Below are positions 44,241 through 55,630 of a stretch of DNA of 64,000 nt, one piece after another. This stretch comes from Trichaptum fuscoviolaceum (lineage: Eukaryota > Basidiomycota > Agaricomycetes > Hymenochaetales > Trichaptaceae): NCBI GenBank assembly GCA_910574455.1, contig CAJSYZ010000010.1, forward strand, positions 1,516,770 to 1,580,769. Reading direction: 5' to 3'. The notes under the pieces are model-generated. The model had not been told where the DNA came from. It saw only the letters and a list, made by a program, of their open reading frames with translations, and searched no databases. The translations under genes were made by a program, and so were the position numbers. The first letter of the stretch is position 1. The number at the start of each line of letters is the position of its first letter.

Positions 44241-45008
44241 GCAGACAATCCCGCGGGGAGAATCCCGCCATTGGATTCCCCGCGCGAAACCCCTTTCCCG
44301 ACTCGCACGATCCCCCGCAAGATCCCCCGCTCACGTGACCTATCCCGCACCACCGTCCCGACCACCATGCACGCATACACACATTCATTTACGACGACCC
44401 GCCACGGCACACGTACATTCACTTATCAACATACGCTCATTAATCCGTTAGTACCTCAAGGTGACGACCTGCAACAGTCTGGCATACCTAGTCTGGCTAG
44501 TCGCGGCCCCGGACCGGACGCTGACGTCCACGGACAGGCCGTAGCCATCTGGAGAGACGGGATAGACATGCCTAGCAGTGCGGTCGTAGCATGTATCGTT
44601 TGTAGTAGATAGGTGCGCATTGCGCAAGGACACTTAGCGTAGATTAACTATACAGTCTTTACGAAGTAGATAAATAGCTGTAGGCATCGTAAGGAGCACC
44701 CCACTTTTGACCTCTTGTGGAGTGCTTCCTTAGGTGCGATCTCTCTCCTTTCTCCTGTGTAGTTAGTTGCGCAATACTTACTTGTGGAGTGCTTCCTTAG
44801 GGATCCGCTTACTTGACGTTCAAAGCAGTGAAGAGTCCTAGCTGGCCTTGAGAATCCCGCGACGCGCCTGGATAGAATCCCGCGCGTTTCCCGCCTGAAT
44901 TCCCACGCTCGTTCCCAGTCGCGAATCCAGATTCCCGAACGCGGGTTCTTGTCGCGAATTCCAGTTTCCCGAAACTGTTTCCCGCTACAATTCCCGACGG
45001 TCGTAACA
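44180..45008 (+). repeat. LTR2 of E (middle, 829 bp)
   Basis: Preceded by the polypurine GGAGGGGGG TAA. TGTGAGATCCCAGGCC start and GTCGTAACA end. It keeps ACTTTTGACCT, but the primer site that should follow is deleted. Confidence 0.9.
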
Positions 45009-45608
45009 ACCGGGTGGCCCAAGGACGCAACGACGGATGTCATCTACCTCGACATGTTCCGGAAGGGACTCAAAGACCAGGTTCGCCAGCACATCGCCAG
45101 CACAGAGGCGAAGGATATGAAATTCGATGCCTACGTCAACTGGGTTTCCGAGACGGACGAGAAGCTAAGGCTCGCACACGCCTATGGACCAGTATCGAAG
45201 CCAGCGGCTACGCCCCGAAGCAATCCCGGCACCACTAGTTCAGCTCCGCGTACGATCCCGACTGCGGGCGCAAGCTCGACGAAGGATCCCAACGCAATGG
45301 AGATTGACAGGGTGCGCCGGGAGCGCAGGAGTAAGGGACTATGCTACTACTGCGGAGAGAAAGACCATTTGGTGAGCGATTGCCCAACGCGACCGCCATC
45401 CCGAAACCTAAAGGCGACGAAATCCACGTCCCCGTCGAGCCCATCGCCCCCCGCGCTCCAGTCGTTCGAAGAAACGCTCAAACGTATGGCGGAACAGTAC
45501 GTCCAGAATGTGCAGCAGTCCGTGCTACAGAACGCATTCGCCGCCATGACGCCCGCCGCCAAGAACGTTCACAATCCCGAAGCCCCGCCCCCAGCGGATT
45601 TTCAGTAG
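45009..45608 (+). pseudogene. E copy 2 gag, 5'-truncated
   Basis: Begins abruptly (TGWPKDATTDVIYL) right after LTR2, matching copy 1 from about 39,811. The zinc knuckle is in frame (CYYCGEKDHLVSDC), and the C-terminus EAPPPADFQ is intact. The N-terminal half and the leader are missing. Confidence 0.8.
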
Positions 45609-48600
45609 GGTCGTATTGCTCAGTCGCGCCCTATACGACCCAACCGCCCTTGTGGCCGAAGAACTCTCTTAATAATGGTCCCTTGTATTTAACCATCTCT
45701 ACAATAGACCGTCGTCTTCGACGACATTTGAAGTTCCCGGTACAGGTTAGCGACGGAAAGACGGATGCCTTAGCCACAGTAATGTTAGACAGCGGTGCGT
45801 CGGGAACTTTCATAAATTCCCGCTACGTTTCGCGACACGGACTCCAGACCCGGGACTTGGTAATCCCGATACTTTTGCGAAACGCAGACAATTCCCCGAA
45901 CGCGATTGGACGCATCACCAAGGAAGTAGTCCTCAACGTCGAGATGAAGGGACACTTAGAACAGTTGACCATGGCCGTCGCGGATATTGGCGACGACGAT
46001 ATTATCATGGGGATCAACTGGTTGCGGCACCATAACCCAACCATTGACTGGACCAACGACGTGGTCGATCTCAACCGCTGCCCGCCCCAGTGTGACAACC
46101 AGCAACGCCTGGTCCCGCTTCCCCGCCTCGCCATAGCAGAAGAAGTCGAGACCCCCTGGGGGCCCGACAGGACCCAGGCCGAATGGGAAGCTGTCCCACC
46201 GGGATTTCGGTACTCAGAAAAATATTGGGACCAGTACCACGACGCCGAATCCTACTTCGTCACGACGGACGACCATTTCGCGTACAAAATTGCCGCCTCG
46301 TACACCCACTCCCAGGCCATCGCTGAGAAGTCTGCGGTGAAGGAAGGCGAGAAAACCTTCGAAGAACTAGTTCCCCCCGAATTCCGTGAGTTTGCCGACG
46401 TTTTCTCGAAAGTTGAATCCGAAAGGCTTCCACTGCGCAAGCCGTATGACCACGCCATAGATTTAGAACCCGGGAAGGTTCCCCCGTACAGCAAAATCTA
46501 TCCCTTGGCCCCAGCCGAACGCGATGCCCTTCGCGAATTCGTTGACGAAAACCTGCGCAAGGGGTACATACGACCTTCGAAATCCCCTGCAGCGGCCCCC
46601 GTCTTCTTTATCAAGAAAAAGGATGGAACCTTGCGCATGGTAGTCGATTACCGACGACTGAACGACATCACGGTCAAGAATCGATACCCGCTTCCCCTCA
46701 CGATGGAACTCGTAGACGCGCTGCAAAAGGCGAAGGTTTTCACGACTCTAGATTTACGATGGGGCTACCACAATGTGCGACTGAAGCAAGGCGACGAGTG
46801 GAAGGCTGCATTTCGGACTCAGGCAGGACATTTCGAACCAACGGTGATGACATTCGGGCTCACGAATGCCCCAGCAACCTTCCAGCACATGATGAACGAT
46901 ATCTTCAAAGACCTCATTGGAGTATACGTGATCATCTATCTTGACGACTTGCTAATCTTTTCCGAAGATGAATCGCAGCACGATGAACACGTACGGGAAG
47001 TCCTTAAACGGCTACGCGAAAACGACTTGTTCTGCAAACCCGAAAAGTGCAAATTCAAACAGACTTCCGTCGAGTATCTCGGGATGATTATTTCGCAGGG
47101 AAAGGTGGCGATGGATCCCGCCAAGGTACAGGCGGTCCTCGACTGGCCTACCCCGAAAAAGGTGAAAGACATTCAAGCCTTCCTCGGGTTCGCGAATTTC
47201 TATCGACGCTTCATTCGGGATTTCTCGCACATCGTCAAACCGCTCACGACGCTGCTGAAGAAGGACGTTCGCTGGGCCTGGACAGAAAACCAGCAGTTCG
47301 CTTTCGACTATCTCAAGCGCATGTTCACGACCGCCCCCGTCCTGATGATGCCAGACATGTCGCGACAATTCATCGTGGAATGCGACGCCTCTGACTTCGC
47401 GACCGGCGCGGTCTTGTCCCAGGAAGGCGACGACGGGCTGATACATCCGGTCGCCTTTTTCTCGAAATCCCTCAACGATGCGGAACGCAACTACGAGATT
47501 TATGACAAGGAGCTACTCGCGATTATTAGAGCTCTTGACGAGTGGCGACATTATCTCGAAGGTGCGAGTCATAAACTCGATATCGTGTCTGACCACAAGA
47601 ATCTGCTATATTTCTCTGAATCCCGAACGCTGACGCGACGCCAAGCCCGGTGGAGTCTGTTCCTCACTCGCTTCGACTTTACGATTCGCCATCGCCCAGG
47701 GCGACTCGGGGGCAAACCCGACGCCATGTCACGACGCGTCGATCTCCAACCCGAAGGCGAAGACAACACGGGACGGACCCTCTTGACCCCCGAAATGTTT
47801 CGACTAAAAGCAATTCGTAGGGGAATGACACAGGTACACGGGGATCAGGCCCTCCTACGACGCATTCGTAAGTCAGATCAGTATGAAGACGAACTGGTGG
47901 ACGCAATCGAGTTGGTCAAGTCCAAGGCGCCTCGAGTCCTGACCAAGGAACTTGAGGACTGGAGCACCGAGGAAGGCCTCATCCTGTACCAGGGTAAGGT
48001 TTACGTCCCGAAAGACGAGACCATTCGCCGGGATGTGGTGAAGACTTACCACGACAGTCTCCCTGCCGGACATCCTGGACGTTGGAAAACGTTTGAGATG
48101 GTAAGCCGCAACTACTGGTGGCCCGGGATGTCTAACTTCGTAGAACGATACGTTTCGGGATGCGATACCTGCGCACGCACGAAGAACCGATCCCAACGCC
48201 CGGTAGGACTCCTGCAACCAAACGAAATCCCGCAGGGCCCCTGGCAGGCGATTTCGTGCGATTTCATCACCCAGCTCCCCCGATCTGAGGATTACGACGC
48301 AATCTTCGTGGTGGTCGACCGTCTCACCAAGCAAGCGCATTTTATCCCGACCACGTCTGACATCGATGCACCGGAAACCGCGGAACTATTCCTGCAGCAT
48401 GTCTGGAAGCTGCACGGAACCCCCCGCCAGATCATATCCGACCGCGGACCACAGTTTGTCGCGCAGTTCATGAAGGCCCTCTTTTCCCGACTCGGTATCA
48501 AGGGTACCACGTCGACTGCGTATCACCCGCAGACGGATGGGCAAACCGAAAGGGTAAACCAAGAGCTGGAACAGTATTTACGGGCTTTCATAGATACACG

Positions 48601-48952
48601 ACAAGAAAACTGGGCCGGATTACTCCCAATGGCAGAATTCGCGCACAACACGAAAGCGCACGCGGCAACACGACAATCCCCGTTCGCGCTTGTCTACGGC
48701 TACAATCCCGAATTCACGATTGCCCCGAGCAACGGCCTGTCCACGGTCCCCGCCGCGGACGCACGACTACAGGAGCTTCAGCAGGCACAGGAAGAGGCAA
48801 GAGCGGCTTTGGAGGTTGCGGCAGAGCGCATGAAGCAGCACTACGATCAGGCCAGGAACGAGGCCCCGCAGTACGCAGTCGGGGATAAAGTATGGCTTGA
48901 GGGACGAACGTTCGGCGACCAGGAGCGCGCAAATTATTACCGAAACGACTAG
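45596..48952 (+). pseudogene. E copy 2 pol, frameshifted before the chromodomain
   Basis: Nearly identical to copy 1 over protease, RT (YLDD), RNase H and integrase. One base is missing near 48,902 (CTTGAGGGACGAAC versus CTCGAGGCGACGAAC), giving a premature end at RANYYRND. Confidence 0.85.
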
Positions 48953-48963
48953 GGCCGTATAAA

Positions 48964-49527
48964 GTGAAGGCAAAGCTAAGTGACCTCACCTACGAACTCG
49001 AACTCCCCGCGTCGCTGAAGATTCATCCCGTATTTCACGTATCGCTGCTCTCGCCATACCACGAAGACGATATTCCCGGTCGAACGCAACCCCCGCCGCC
49101 CCCAGTCGAAGTAGAAGGAGATCTGGAGTACGAGGTGGAAGAGGTTCTGGATGCTAGACGGTTTAGACGGAGATTTGAATATTTGGTACGATGGAAGGGA
49201 TATTCGAGCGCGGAAGATACATGGATTCCCGCAAAGGATATGGGTAATGCAAAGGCTAAAATTCGCAGTTTCTATCGAAAACACCCGGACGCCCCTCGAG
49301 AAGTCAACGCTATCGAGCTCTGTGACCTGAGCAAGATTCAAGCTTGGCGCCCCGGAGTTGCGCCTTTGGAGGGGGGTAATGTCGAGATCCCGGGCTCCTT
49401 TTCTCATTTCCCGCACTTTCCCGCCAAGGATCCCGACATGAGCAGACAAACCCGCGGGGAGAATCCCGCCATTGGATTCCCCGCGCGAAACCTCATTCCC
49501 GAATCGCACGATCCCATGCTCACGTGA
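48964..49527 (+). pseudogene. E copy 2 pol, chromodomain fragment after the frameshift
   Basis: Carries LSDLTYELELPASLKIHPVF and the chromodomain YEVEEVLDARRF, in the original pol frame, and runs into LTR3. Confidence 0.8.
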
Positions 49528-50197
49528 CTTATCCCGCACCACCGTCCCGGCAACCATGCACGCATACACACATTCATTTACGACGACCCGCCACGGCACA
49601 CGTACATTCACTTATCAACATACGCTCATTAATCCGTTAGTACCTCAAGGTGACGACCTGCAACAGTCTGGCATACCTAGTCTGGCTAGTCGCGGCCCCG
49701 GACCGGACGCTGACGTCCACGGACAGGCCGTAGCCATCTGGAGAGACGGGATAGACATGCCTAGCAGTGCGGTCGTAGCATGTATCGTTTGTAGTAGATA
49801 GGTGCGCATTGCGCAAGGACACTTAGCGTAGATTAACTATACAGTCTTTACGAAGTAGATAAATAGCTGTAGGCATCGTAAGGAGCACCTCACTTTTGAC
49901 CTCTTGTGGAGTGCTTCCTTAGGTGCGATCTCTCTCTTTTCTCCTGTGTAGTTAGTTGCGCAATACTTACTTGTGGAGTGCTTCCTTAGGGATCCGCTTA
50001 CTTGACGTTCAAAGCAGTGAAGAGTCCTAGCTGGCCTTGAGAATCCCGCGACGCGCCTGGATAGAATCCCGCGCGTTTCCCGCCTGAATTCCCACGCTCG
50101 TTCCCAGTCGCGAATCCAGATTCCCGAACGCGGGTTCTTGTCGCGAATTCCAGTTTCCCGAAACTGTTTCCCGCTACAATTCCCGACGGTCGTAACA
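49380..50197 (+). repeat. LTR3 of E (818 bp)
   Basis: Shares the diagnostic variants of LTR1 (TGTCGAGATCCCGGG; CTCATTCCCGAATCG). Followed by the AATTC duplication. Confidence 0.9.
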
Positions 50198-50202
50198 AAT
50201 TC

Positions 50203-51747
50203 GAAGGACTTCGCATCGACACCAGATTTGAAGAAGGCGCAACTTGGATACCCACTTGGACTCCACTTCCCAAGAACTACACTTCGCAGGAGACACAAAC
50301 TATCCTCACTCTCGAGCAACTAGAGAAAGAGGAAGCTGAACTCAGAAGGCGCAGACAAGAATCTGAAGCAGAAACTTCAGACGAATCAGAAGAAGACTCA
50401 GAAGCCGAGGACACGGCACACACCGCCGAAGGATCTGCACACTCAGCCGCAGGATCTACATCGGTTAACGCCAACAATAGCAACCGAAGCTCACCTATAC
50501 CCGTAATTCTGGAAAACAACGAACACCCCGATCAGGAAAACCTTCCACAGCCACCCCCACCCCCACCATCACCTACACCCCCAGGAACCCCAGTGATAGT
50601 CGAAATGGCCGATCAAGCAGACCATCAACCGCGAGGCACCGGAGCAAACAAACCTTTTAACTTTACCGGCAAACGAAGCGAAGCTAGCCGATGGCTTAGC
50701 CTAGTTGAAAACTACTTGGCACTCAACGATTTGGACTATGCAACCGATCAACGCAAAATACGATTTGCACTCTCCTTTTGCACTGAAGGACCTGCTGCAA
50801 TCTTTGCAAAGAACGTTAAAGATGAACAAGACGTTGCACAATGGGTCATGACTTGGCAACAATTCGTTGACAAATTCAAGTCACATTTCATTTCCACCGA
50901 TTACATCGCCGACGCATTCAAGGAACTCTCTAGCCTCAAGCAAGCACCTACGGACAAAATCGACGATTACATTCATAACTTCCAGCGACTTGCACGTGAA
51001 GCGAACATCACCGACTTCACAGTACTCTTTTCCATGTTCAAGAATGGATTACTCCGCCACACGCGAACCGCACTACTTCAGAAGGATATCCCAGTTCCAG
51101 ATAATGGAATAAAGATAATGGCACCATACTATGAAGCAGCCAGGAAGATAGGAAAATCATACGAGGAGATCTATCAGGACAACCGCCCGTTCAATCGACT
51201 CCGCAACCGTTATGGACAATCTTCATATAATCGACCTCGATTCAACAAATTTCGCAGACGACGACTCAACAAGATGGACATAGATTCTGAATCCGAATCA
51301 GACCAACCCGAGGAACCAGAAAATTTGGAAGAATCGTTCAAGCTCTATGCGATGTACTTCAACAAGCTTACGCCCGAGGAAAAGAAGAAAGCGCAAGCAG
51401 ATGGACTCTGTTTCTACTGCAAGAAGGCAGGACATTTTGCAAACAAATGCCCTTCGCGTCCCGCACGCACCTCGAAGTTCCGAAGCTCAGGAAATTCCCC
51501 AAGGAAATTCCAGAACAACTTCAGACGAAACAATGGACGATTCAAGAAGCGAAACATCAACTCGATGGAACTTGACGAAGAACCTGATGACCCGGACGAT
51601 TTGATTGCTGAACGTGCAATCCAGATCCATGAAATGATGACAGACCTCAATGGACAGGAACAGGAAGCATTGTTCAACATGCTAGACGAAATGCCCGATC
51701 CAAATGACGACAACAACGATTTTGACGATGATGATGGAAATTTTTGA
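50203..51747 (+). CDS. Element B gag, part after E
   Basis: Continues the frame cut by E: acidic Glu/Ser repeat, Pro-rich linker, then the AUG at 50,614 region (MADQADHQPRGTGANKPFNF). The core GKRSEASRWLSLVENY, HFISTDYIADAFKELSSLK and YIHNFQRLAREANI is the Retrotrans_gag domain. Zinc knuckle CFYCKKAGHFANKC. Acidic C-terminus; ends in AAT-TTT-TGA. Confidence 0.85.
   Translation, partial: EGLRIDTRFEEGATWIPTWTPLPKNYTSQETQTILTLEQLEKEEAELRRRRQESEAETSDESEEDSEAEDTAHTAEGSAHSAAGSTSVNANNSNRSSPIPVILENNEHPDQENLPQPPPPPPSPTPPGTPVIVEMADQADHQPRGTGANKPFNFTGKRSEASRWLSLVENYLALNDLDYATDQRKIRFALSFCTEGPAAIFAKNVKDEQDVAQWVMTWQQFVDKFKSHFISTDYIADAFKELSSLKQAPTDKIDDYIHNFQRLAREANITDFTVLFSMFKNGLLRHTRTALLQKDIPVPDNGIKIMAPYYEAARKIGKSYEEIYQDNRPFNRLRNRYGQSSYNRPRFNKFRRRRLNKMDIDSESESDQPEEPENLEESFKLYAMYFNKLTPEEKKKAQADGLCFYCKKAGHFANKCPSRPARTSKFRSSGNSPRKFQNNFRRNNGRFKKRNINSMELDEEPDDPDDLIAERAIQIHEMMTDLNGQEQEALFNMLDEMPDPNDDNNDFDDDDGNF
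51738..51744 (+). promoter_or_regulatory. -1 ribosomal frameshift heptamer A AAT TTT, gag-pol of B
   Basis: GGA-AAT-TTT-TGA, the same heptamer and the same immediate stop as in A, followed by the same GAGTTG/CAACTC six-base stem. Confidence 0.75.
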
Positions 51748-54700
51748 TCAACTCCGAGTTGGTTAATCCGATTCAACTCAACACCATCACTATCAACGGA
51801 AACACTCGCTCTTTTCGCATACCCATCACGGTACTCATTAACGGACAACCTCACACACTCTCAGCTCTACTTGACACCGGAGCACAACTCAATTTCATCA
51901 ACTCAAAACTAGCCAACAAACTCAAACTAAAAACGCAGAAAATCGACAAACCCATACTAGTCAGTAACGCCGATGGTACACTCAACACAGAAGGCAGTGT
52001 CACCAAACGAACTCGAATCCACATCACACACCCCCACACTCTTTCACCACATTTCTACCTCACTCATATCCCAAAGGACGACGTTATACTAGGTCTACCT
52101 TGGTTTAAACAAGCTAAACCAAAGATAGACTGGGGAAACAATGCAATCACCATAAACAAGATTACGATTTCAACCCGAATGGAACAAGAAAAACAACAGA
52201 AGCTACCACCACCAGAAAAACTCGACATCCCAAAGGAATATATGCCCTATGCCAACATCTTCTCCGAAAAAGAAATCCAAACATATCCACCAGCACGACC
52301 TTATGATCACGAAATCAAGACAAAACCCTCATTCATACCGAAAATCTTCAAAACCTACAATACTCCGTACCACCAAAGACCCATACTCCGTGACCTTATT
52401 AATGACCTACTCAAGAAAGGATTCATTAAACCCTCCGCATCACCGATGGCCTCACCATTATTCTTCATTAGCAAGAAAGATGGAACCCTCCGACCGATTC
52501 AGGATTATCGATATCTTAACGAGCATACAATCCGCGATGGATTTCCGATACCAAACACCCAGACACTATTGAATCAACTCCAAGGATCCAAATACTTCAC
52601 CACCCTTGATATTCGACAAGGATACCACAACATTCGAATCAAGGAAGAAGACCAATGGAAAGCCGCATTCAACTGCGAAGAAGGACACTTTCAACCAACA
52701 GTTATGTTCTTTGGCCTATGCAATTCACCCGCCACCTTTCAACGTTTCATGAATGATATACTTGCGAAGCAAATCCGCGAAAACAAGTGTATTGTTTACA
52801 TGGACAACATTATGATCCATGCCGCCACTATGCAACAACTTATCTCGAATACCCTCGAAGTTTTCGACGTCCTCAAGAAACACAAGCTATATCTCAAACC
52901 CGCCAAATGCCGATTCCACCAGACCGAAGTCCCATTCCTAGGATACATTATCTCCGAGTCACAGATCAAGACTGACCCGACGAAGATACAAGGAATAGTT
53001 GACTGGCCAACACCAAAGAATCTACGAGACATACGATCATTCACAGGATTTACAAACTTCTACAGGCGATTCATTCCCCATTATGCCACCATATGCCGAC
53101 CCCTCGATCAACTAAAACGCAAAAACATACCATTCGTTTGGACCGACCGACAACAACATGCTTTTCAAACACTCAAGGACTTATTCTCGAAACAACCACT
53201 CCTTATGCAACCCGACCCGAACAAGCCATTCTACCTCGAAACCGACGCTTCAGCCGTAGCTACTGGTGCAGTACTACGACAACTCGACAAGGATAATCAA
53301 TTACGACCAATTGGATACATCTCCCAAGCACTTAATCCAACACAACGAAACTGGCAAATATACGACAGGGAACTATTTGCTATCATCCGCGCATTACAGA
53401 CATGGCGACACTATCTATTAGGCAGCCCACATGTTATCACAGTACATTGTGATCACAAGAACCTAACCTATTGGCGACAACCACAACGATTAACCCCTCG
53501 ACAAGCCCGATGGCAGAACGAACTTTCACGTTACCCCCTCCAAATCCAAGCAGTCCCCGGAAAACACATGATTCAATCCGATGCCCTTTCCCGGAGACCC
53601 GACCAATTTAAAACGGAAGGAGAACTCAACAACGAAGTTACACTTCTACCAGAAAAGGTTTTCATTCAAGAGATGGAAATACTCGAAGCCGAAATAGAAG
53701 AACAGGACAATGACGATCGAAACACCATTGACATTGACGAACTTCATGACAAGATTCGACTCGAAACAGGCGACATTCAGAAAGCAATGACACTCATTCA
53801 GAAAGAACTCCCCCTCACGAAACCAAAGATGAACGACTTCTCAATCAAGGATAACCTTGTACACTTTAGGAACAAGATCTATGTTCCGAAGAACAAGGAA
53901 ATCATGAGAAACATCTTACGACTTCATCATGACCTCCCCACGCGAAATCACCCAGGAATAGCAAACACAATGGAACAGATTCGACGCACCTACTACTGGC
54001 CCCGCATGCAGCAGTTCATTTCGAAATATGTGCAAGGATGCGCAATTTGCCAACAGATGAAGATAAATCACCATCCACTCGTACCTCCGCTCAGCCCGAT
54101 CATCGCAGACAAAGACACATACCCCTTTGCTACAGTCAACATCGATTTCATCACAGACCTACCGGAATCAAATGGCTACAACAGCATATGTGTTATTGTG
54201 GACCATGATTGCACCAAAGCAATAGTACTCACCCCATGCAACAAGACAATCACCGCACTCGATACCGCACAACTCTACATCGACAATGTCTACAAACGAT
54301 TTGGATTACCCAGGAAAATAATCTCAGATCGTGGACCCCAATTTGCATCAACACTATTCAGACAGCTATGCCGCTTACTGCACATCAAGCAGGCTATGTC
54401 TACAGCATATCACCCACAAACTGATGGACAAGCAGAACGAACGAACCAGGAGATCGAAGCATACTTCCGAATTTACGCAGCAAACCACCCCCAACATTGG
54501 TCACGATACATACCAATGATGGAATTCACTCACAACAATCGCAAGCATTCCACCACAGAGCAGACCCCTTTCCGATTACTCATGGGATATGACCCAACAT
54601 CATTTCCTACGGAAAAATCCGAGATCGACAGTAACATCCCCACACTCCAAACTCGCTTAATCAAGATATTGGAACTCCGAACCGAAGCCGAAGCAGCTCT

Positions 54701-55181
54701 AACTCTCGCACAAGAATTCCAGCGTGAGACACAGGAATCACACTTCCAGCCCTTGGAAGAAGGACAAAGTGTATGGTTAGAAGCCAGGAACCTCCGACGA
54801 ACCGGACTACCCTCGAAATTCCAATCTAAACGAGAAGGACCCTTTACGATCATCAAGAAGCTCAGGGACAATGTCTATCAACTCGATCTACCAAAGCATT
54901 GGAAAATACATCCAGTATTTCATGCTTCTCTTCTCACTCCACACAAGGAAACGGACGAACATGGACCATCTTACACACGACCGCCACCCGAACTTATCGA
55001 AGGAGAAGAAGAATATGAAGTTGAAGCAATACTCAATCACCGAGGACCTCCGAAGAAGCGTGAATATCTTGTCAAATGGCTAGGATACCCGACATCACAG
55101 AACCAATGGATACCCGAACACTCACTGGAGAATACACAGGAACTTCTGTCCGAATACAAGAAGGCACACAGGATCAAATGA
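51744..55181 (+). CDS. Element B pol (PR-RT-RH-IN-chromodomain; RT motif YMDN)
   Basis: About 1145 residues. Protease LLDTGAQLNFI; RT PIQDYRYLN; RNase H ETDASAVATGA; integrase HHCC and NIDFITDLP, SDRGPQF, DGQAERTNQE; chromodomain YEVEAILNHRGPP/YLVKWLGYP. The reverse-transcriptase box reads IVYMDNIMIHA where A has IVYMDDLLIHA. The second catalytic aspartate is therefore asparagine (GAC to AAC near 52,806), which should abolish polymerisation. All other catalytic residues are in place. Confidence 0.9.
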   Translation: MINSELVNPIQLNTITINGNTRSFRIPITVLINGQPHTLSALLDTGAQLNFINSKLANKLKLKTQKIDKPILVSNADGTLNTEGSVTKRTRIHITHPHTLSPHFYLTHIPKDDVILGLPWFKQAKPKIDWGNNAITINKITISTRMEQEKQQKLPPPEKLDIPKEYMPYANIFSEKEIQTYPPARPYDHEIKTKPSFIPKIFKTYNTPYHQRPILRDLINDLLKKGFIKPSASPMASPLFFISKKDGTLRPIQDYRYLNEHTIRDGFPIPNTQTLLNQLQGSKYFTTLDIRQGYHNIRIKEEDQWKAAFNCEEGHFQPTVMFFGLCNSPATFQRFMNDILAKQIRENKCIVYMDNIMIHAATMQQLISNTLEVFDVLKKHKLYLKPAKCRFHQTEVPFLGYIISESQIKTDPTKIQGIVDWPTPKNLRDIRSFTGFTNFYRRFIPHYATICRPLDQLKRKNIPFVWTDRQQHAFQTLKDLFSKQPLLMQPDPNKPFYLETDASAVATGAVLRQLDKDNQLRPIGYISQALNPTQRNWQIYDRELFAIIRALQTWRHYLLGSPHVITVHCDHKNLTYWRQPQRLTPRQARWQNELSRYPLQIQAVPGKHMIQSDALSRRPDQFKTEGELNNEVTLLPEKVFIQEMEILEAEIEEQDNDDRNTIDIDELHDKIRLETGDIQKAMTLIQKELPLTKPKMNDFSIKDNLVHFRNKIYVPKNKEIMRNILRLHHDLPTRNHPGIANTMEQIRRTYYWPRMQQFISKYVQGCAICQQMKINHHPLVPPLSPIIADKDTYPFATVNIDFITDLPESNGYNSICVIVDHDCTKAIVLTPCNKTITALDTAQLYIDNVYKRFGLPRKIISDRGPQFASTLFRQLCRLLHIKQAMSTAYHPQTDGQAERTNQEIEAYFRIYAANHPQHWSRYIPMMEFTHNNRKHSTTEQTPFRLLMGYDPTSFPTEKSEIDSNIPTLQTRLIKILELRTEAEAALTLAQEFQRETQESHFQPLEEGQSVWLEARNLRRTGLPSKFQSKREGPFTIIKKLRDNVYQLDLPKHWKIHPVFHASLLTPHKETDEHGPSYTRPPPELIEGEEEYEVEAILNHRGPPKKREYLVKWLGYPTSQNQWIPEHSLENTQELLSEYKKAHRIK

Positions 55182-55630
55182 CCGAACTTGCATTTGATTT
55201 CATTCCGCATCCGGAACAAACTAAGGACGCCACTCAAAGAAACCTCCGAATCAGACAACAACCCGTTATTCTTCCGATTCATCAAATTCTCAAGAAGTAT
55301 ATCAGCCTCAACCAGACACCAACGCTTAGCAAGATGATCAAGCCAGCAGACCTCGCTAACTTCTGTGCATACATCCTCTCACTTGATATCCGACCGGAAA
55401 TCAAGGATCTTGCACAAAAATTACTTTACGAGTCTTTCCGACGCATTGACCAAGGTCTAGGACCCTATCGGACCTTTTCTCAACGATTTGTATTCACCTC
55501 ATCGAATCGAAGAGATACCCCGGAAATTACAGTCAGATATGGGCCGAACAATCAGTTCATTATCACGTCAACACCGCACTATCAACCGCCGCCGCCCTAC
55601 TCCGATGCCATCTCCACAACCCCTTCGTGA
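55178..55630 (+). CDS. Element B ORF3 (post-pol, unknown)
   Basis: 150 residues. The ATG overlaps the pol stop as ATGA. It starts MTELAFDFIPHPEQTK, then LPIHQILKKYISL, an amphipathic DLANFCAYILSLDIRPEI and ESFRRIDQGLGPYRTF. The end has RYGPNNQFIITSTPHY followed by PPPPYSD, which contains a PPxY motif. GPNN(Q/E)FxIT is conserved in A ORF3. No signal peptide or transmembrane segment is obvious. Termination-reinitiation at the ATGA is likely. Confidence 0.7.
   Translation: MTELAFDFIPHPEQTKDATQRNLRIRQQPVILPIHQILKKYISLNQTPTLSKMIKPADLANFCAYILSLDIRPEIKDLAQKLLYESFRRIDQGLGPYRTFSQRFVFTSSNRRDTPEITVRYGPNNQFIITSTPHYQPPPPYSDAISTTPS

Larger units (their letters stand above)
38293..50197 (+). mobile_element. 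Element E: tandem three-LTR chromovirus
   Basis: LTR1 (38293-39108), internal copy 1, LTR2 (44180-45008), internal copy 2 lacking its first 700 bases, LTR3 (49380-50197). The outer target duplication is AATTC (38288-38292 and 50198-50202). LTR1 and LTR3 share TGTCGAGATCCCGGG and other variants, while LTR2 has TGTGAGATCCCAGG. The unit was therefore either inserted as a tandem or formed by recombination between related elements. GC-rich coding unlike A/B. Neither internal copy is intact. Confidence 0.9.

Noticed and set aside
44949..45008. A start codon in LTR2 that is in frame with truncated gag of E copy 2
   Set aside because: It is the LTR end joined by the deletion; nothing suggests it is a real gene start.
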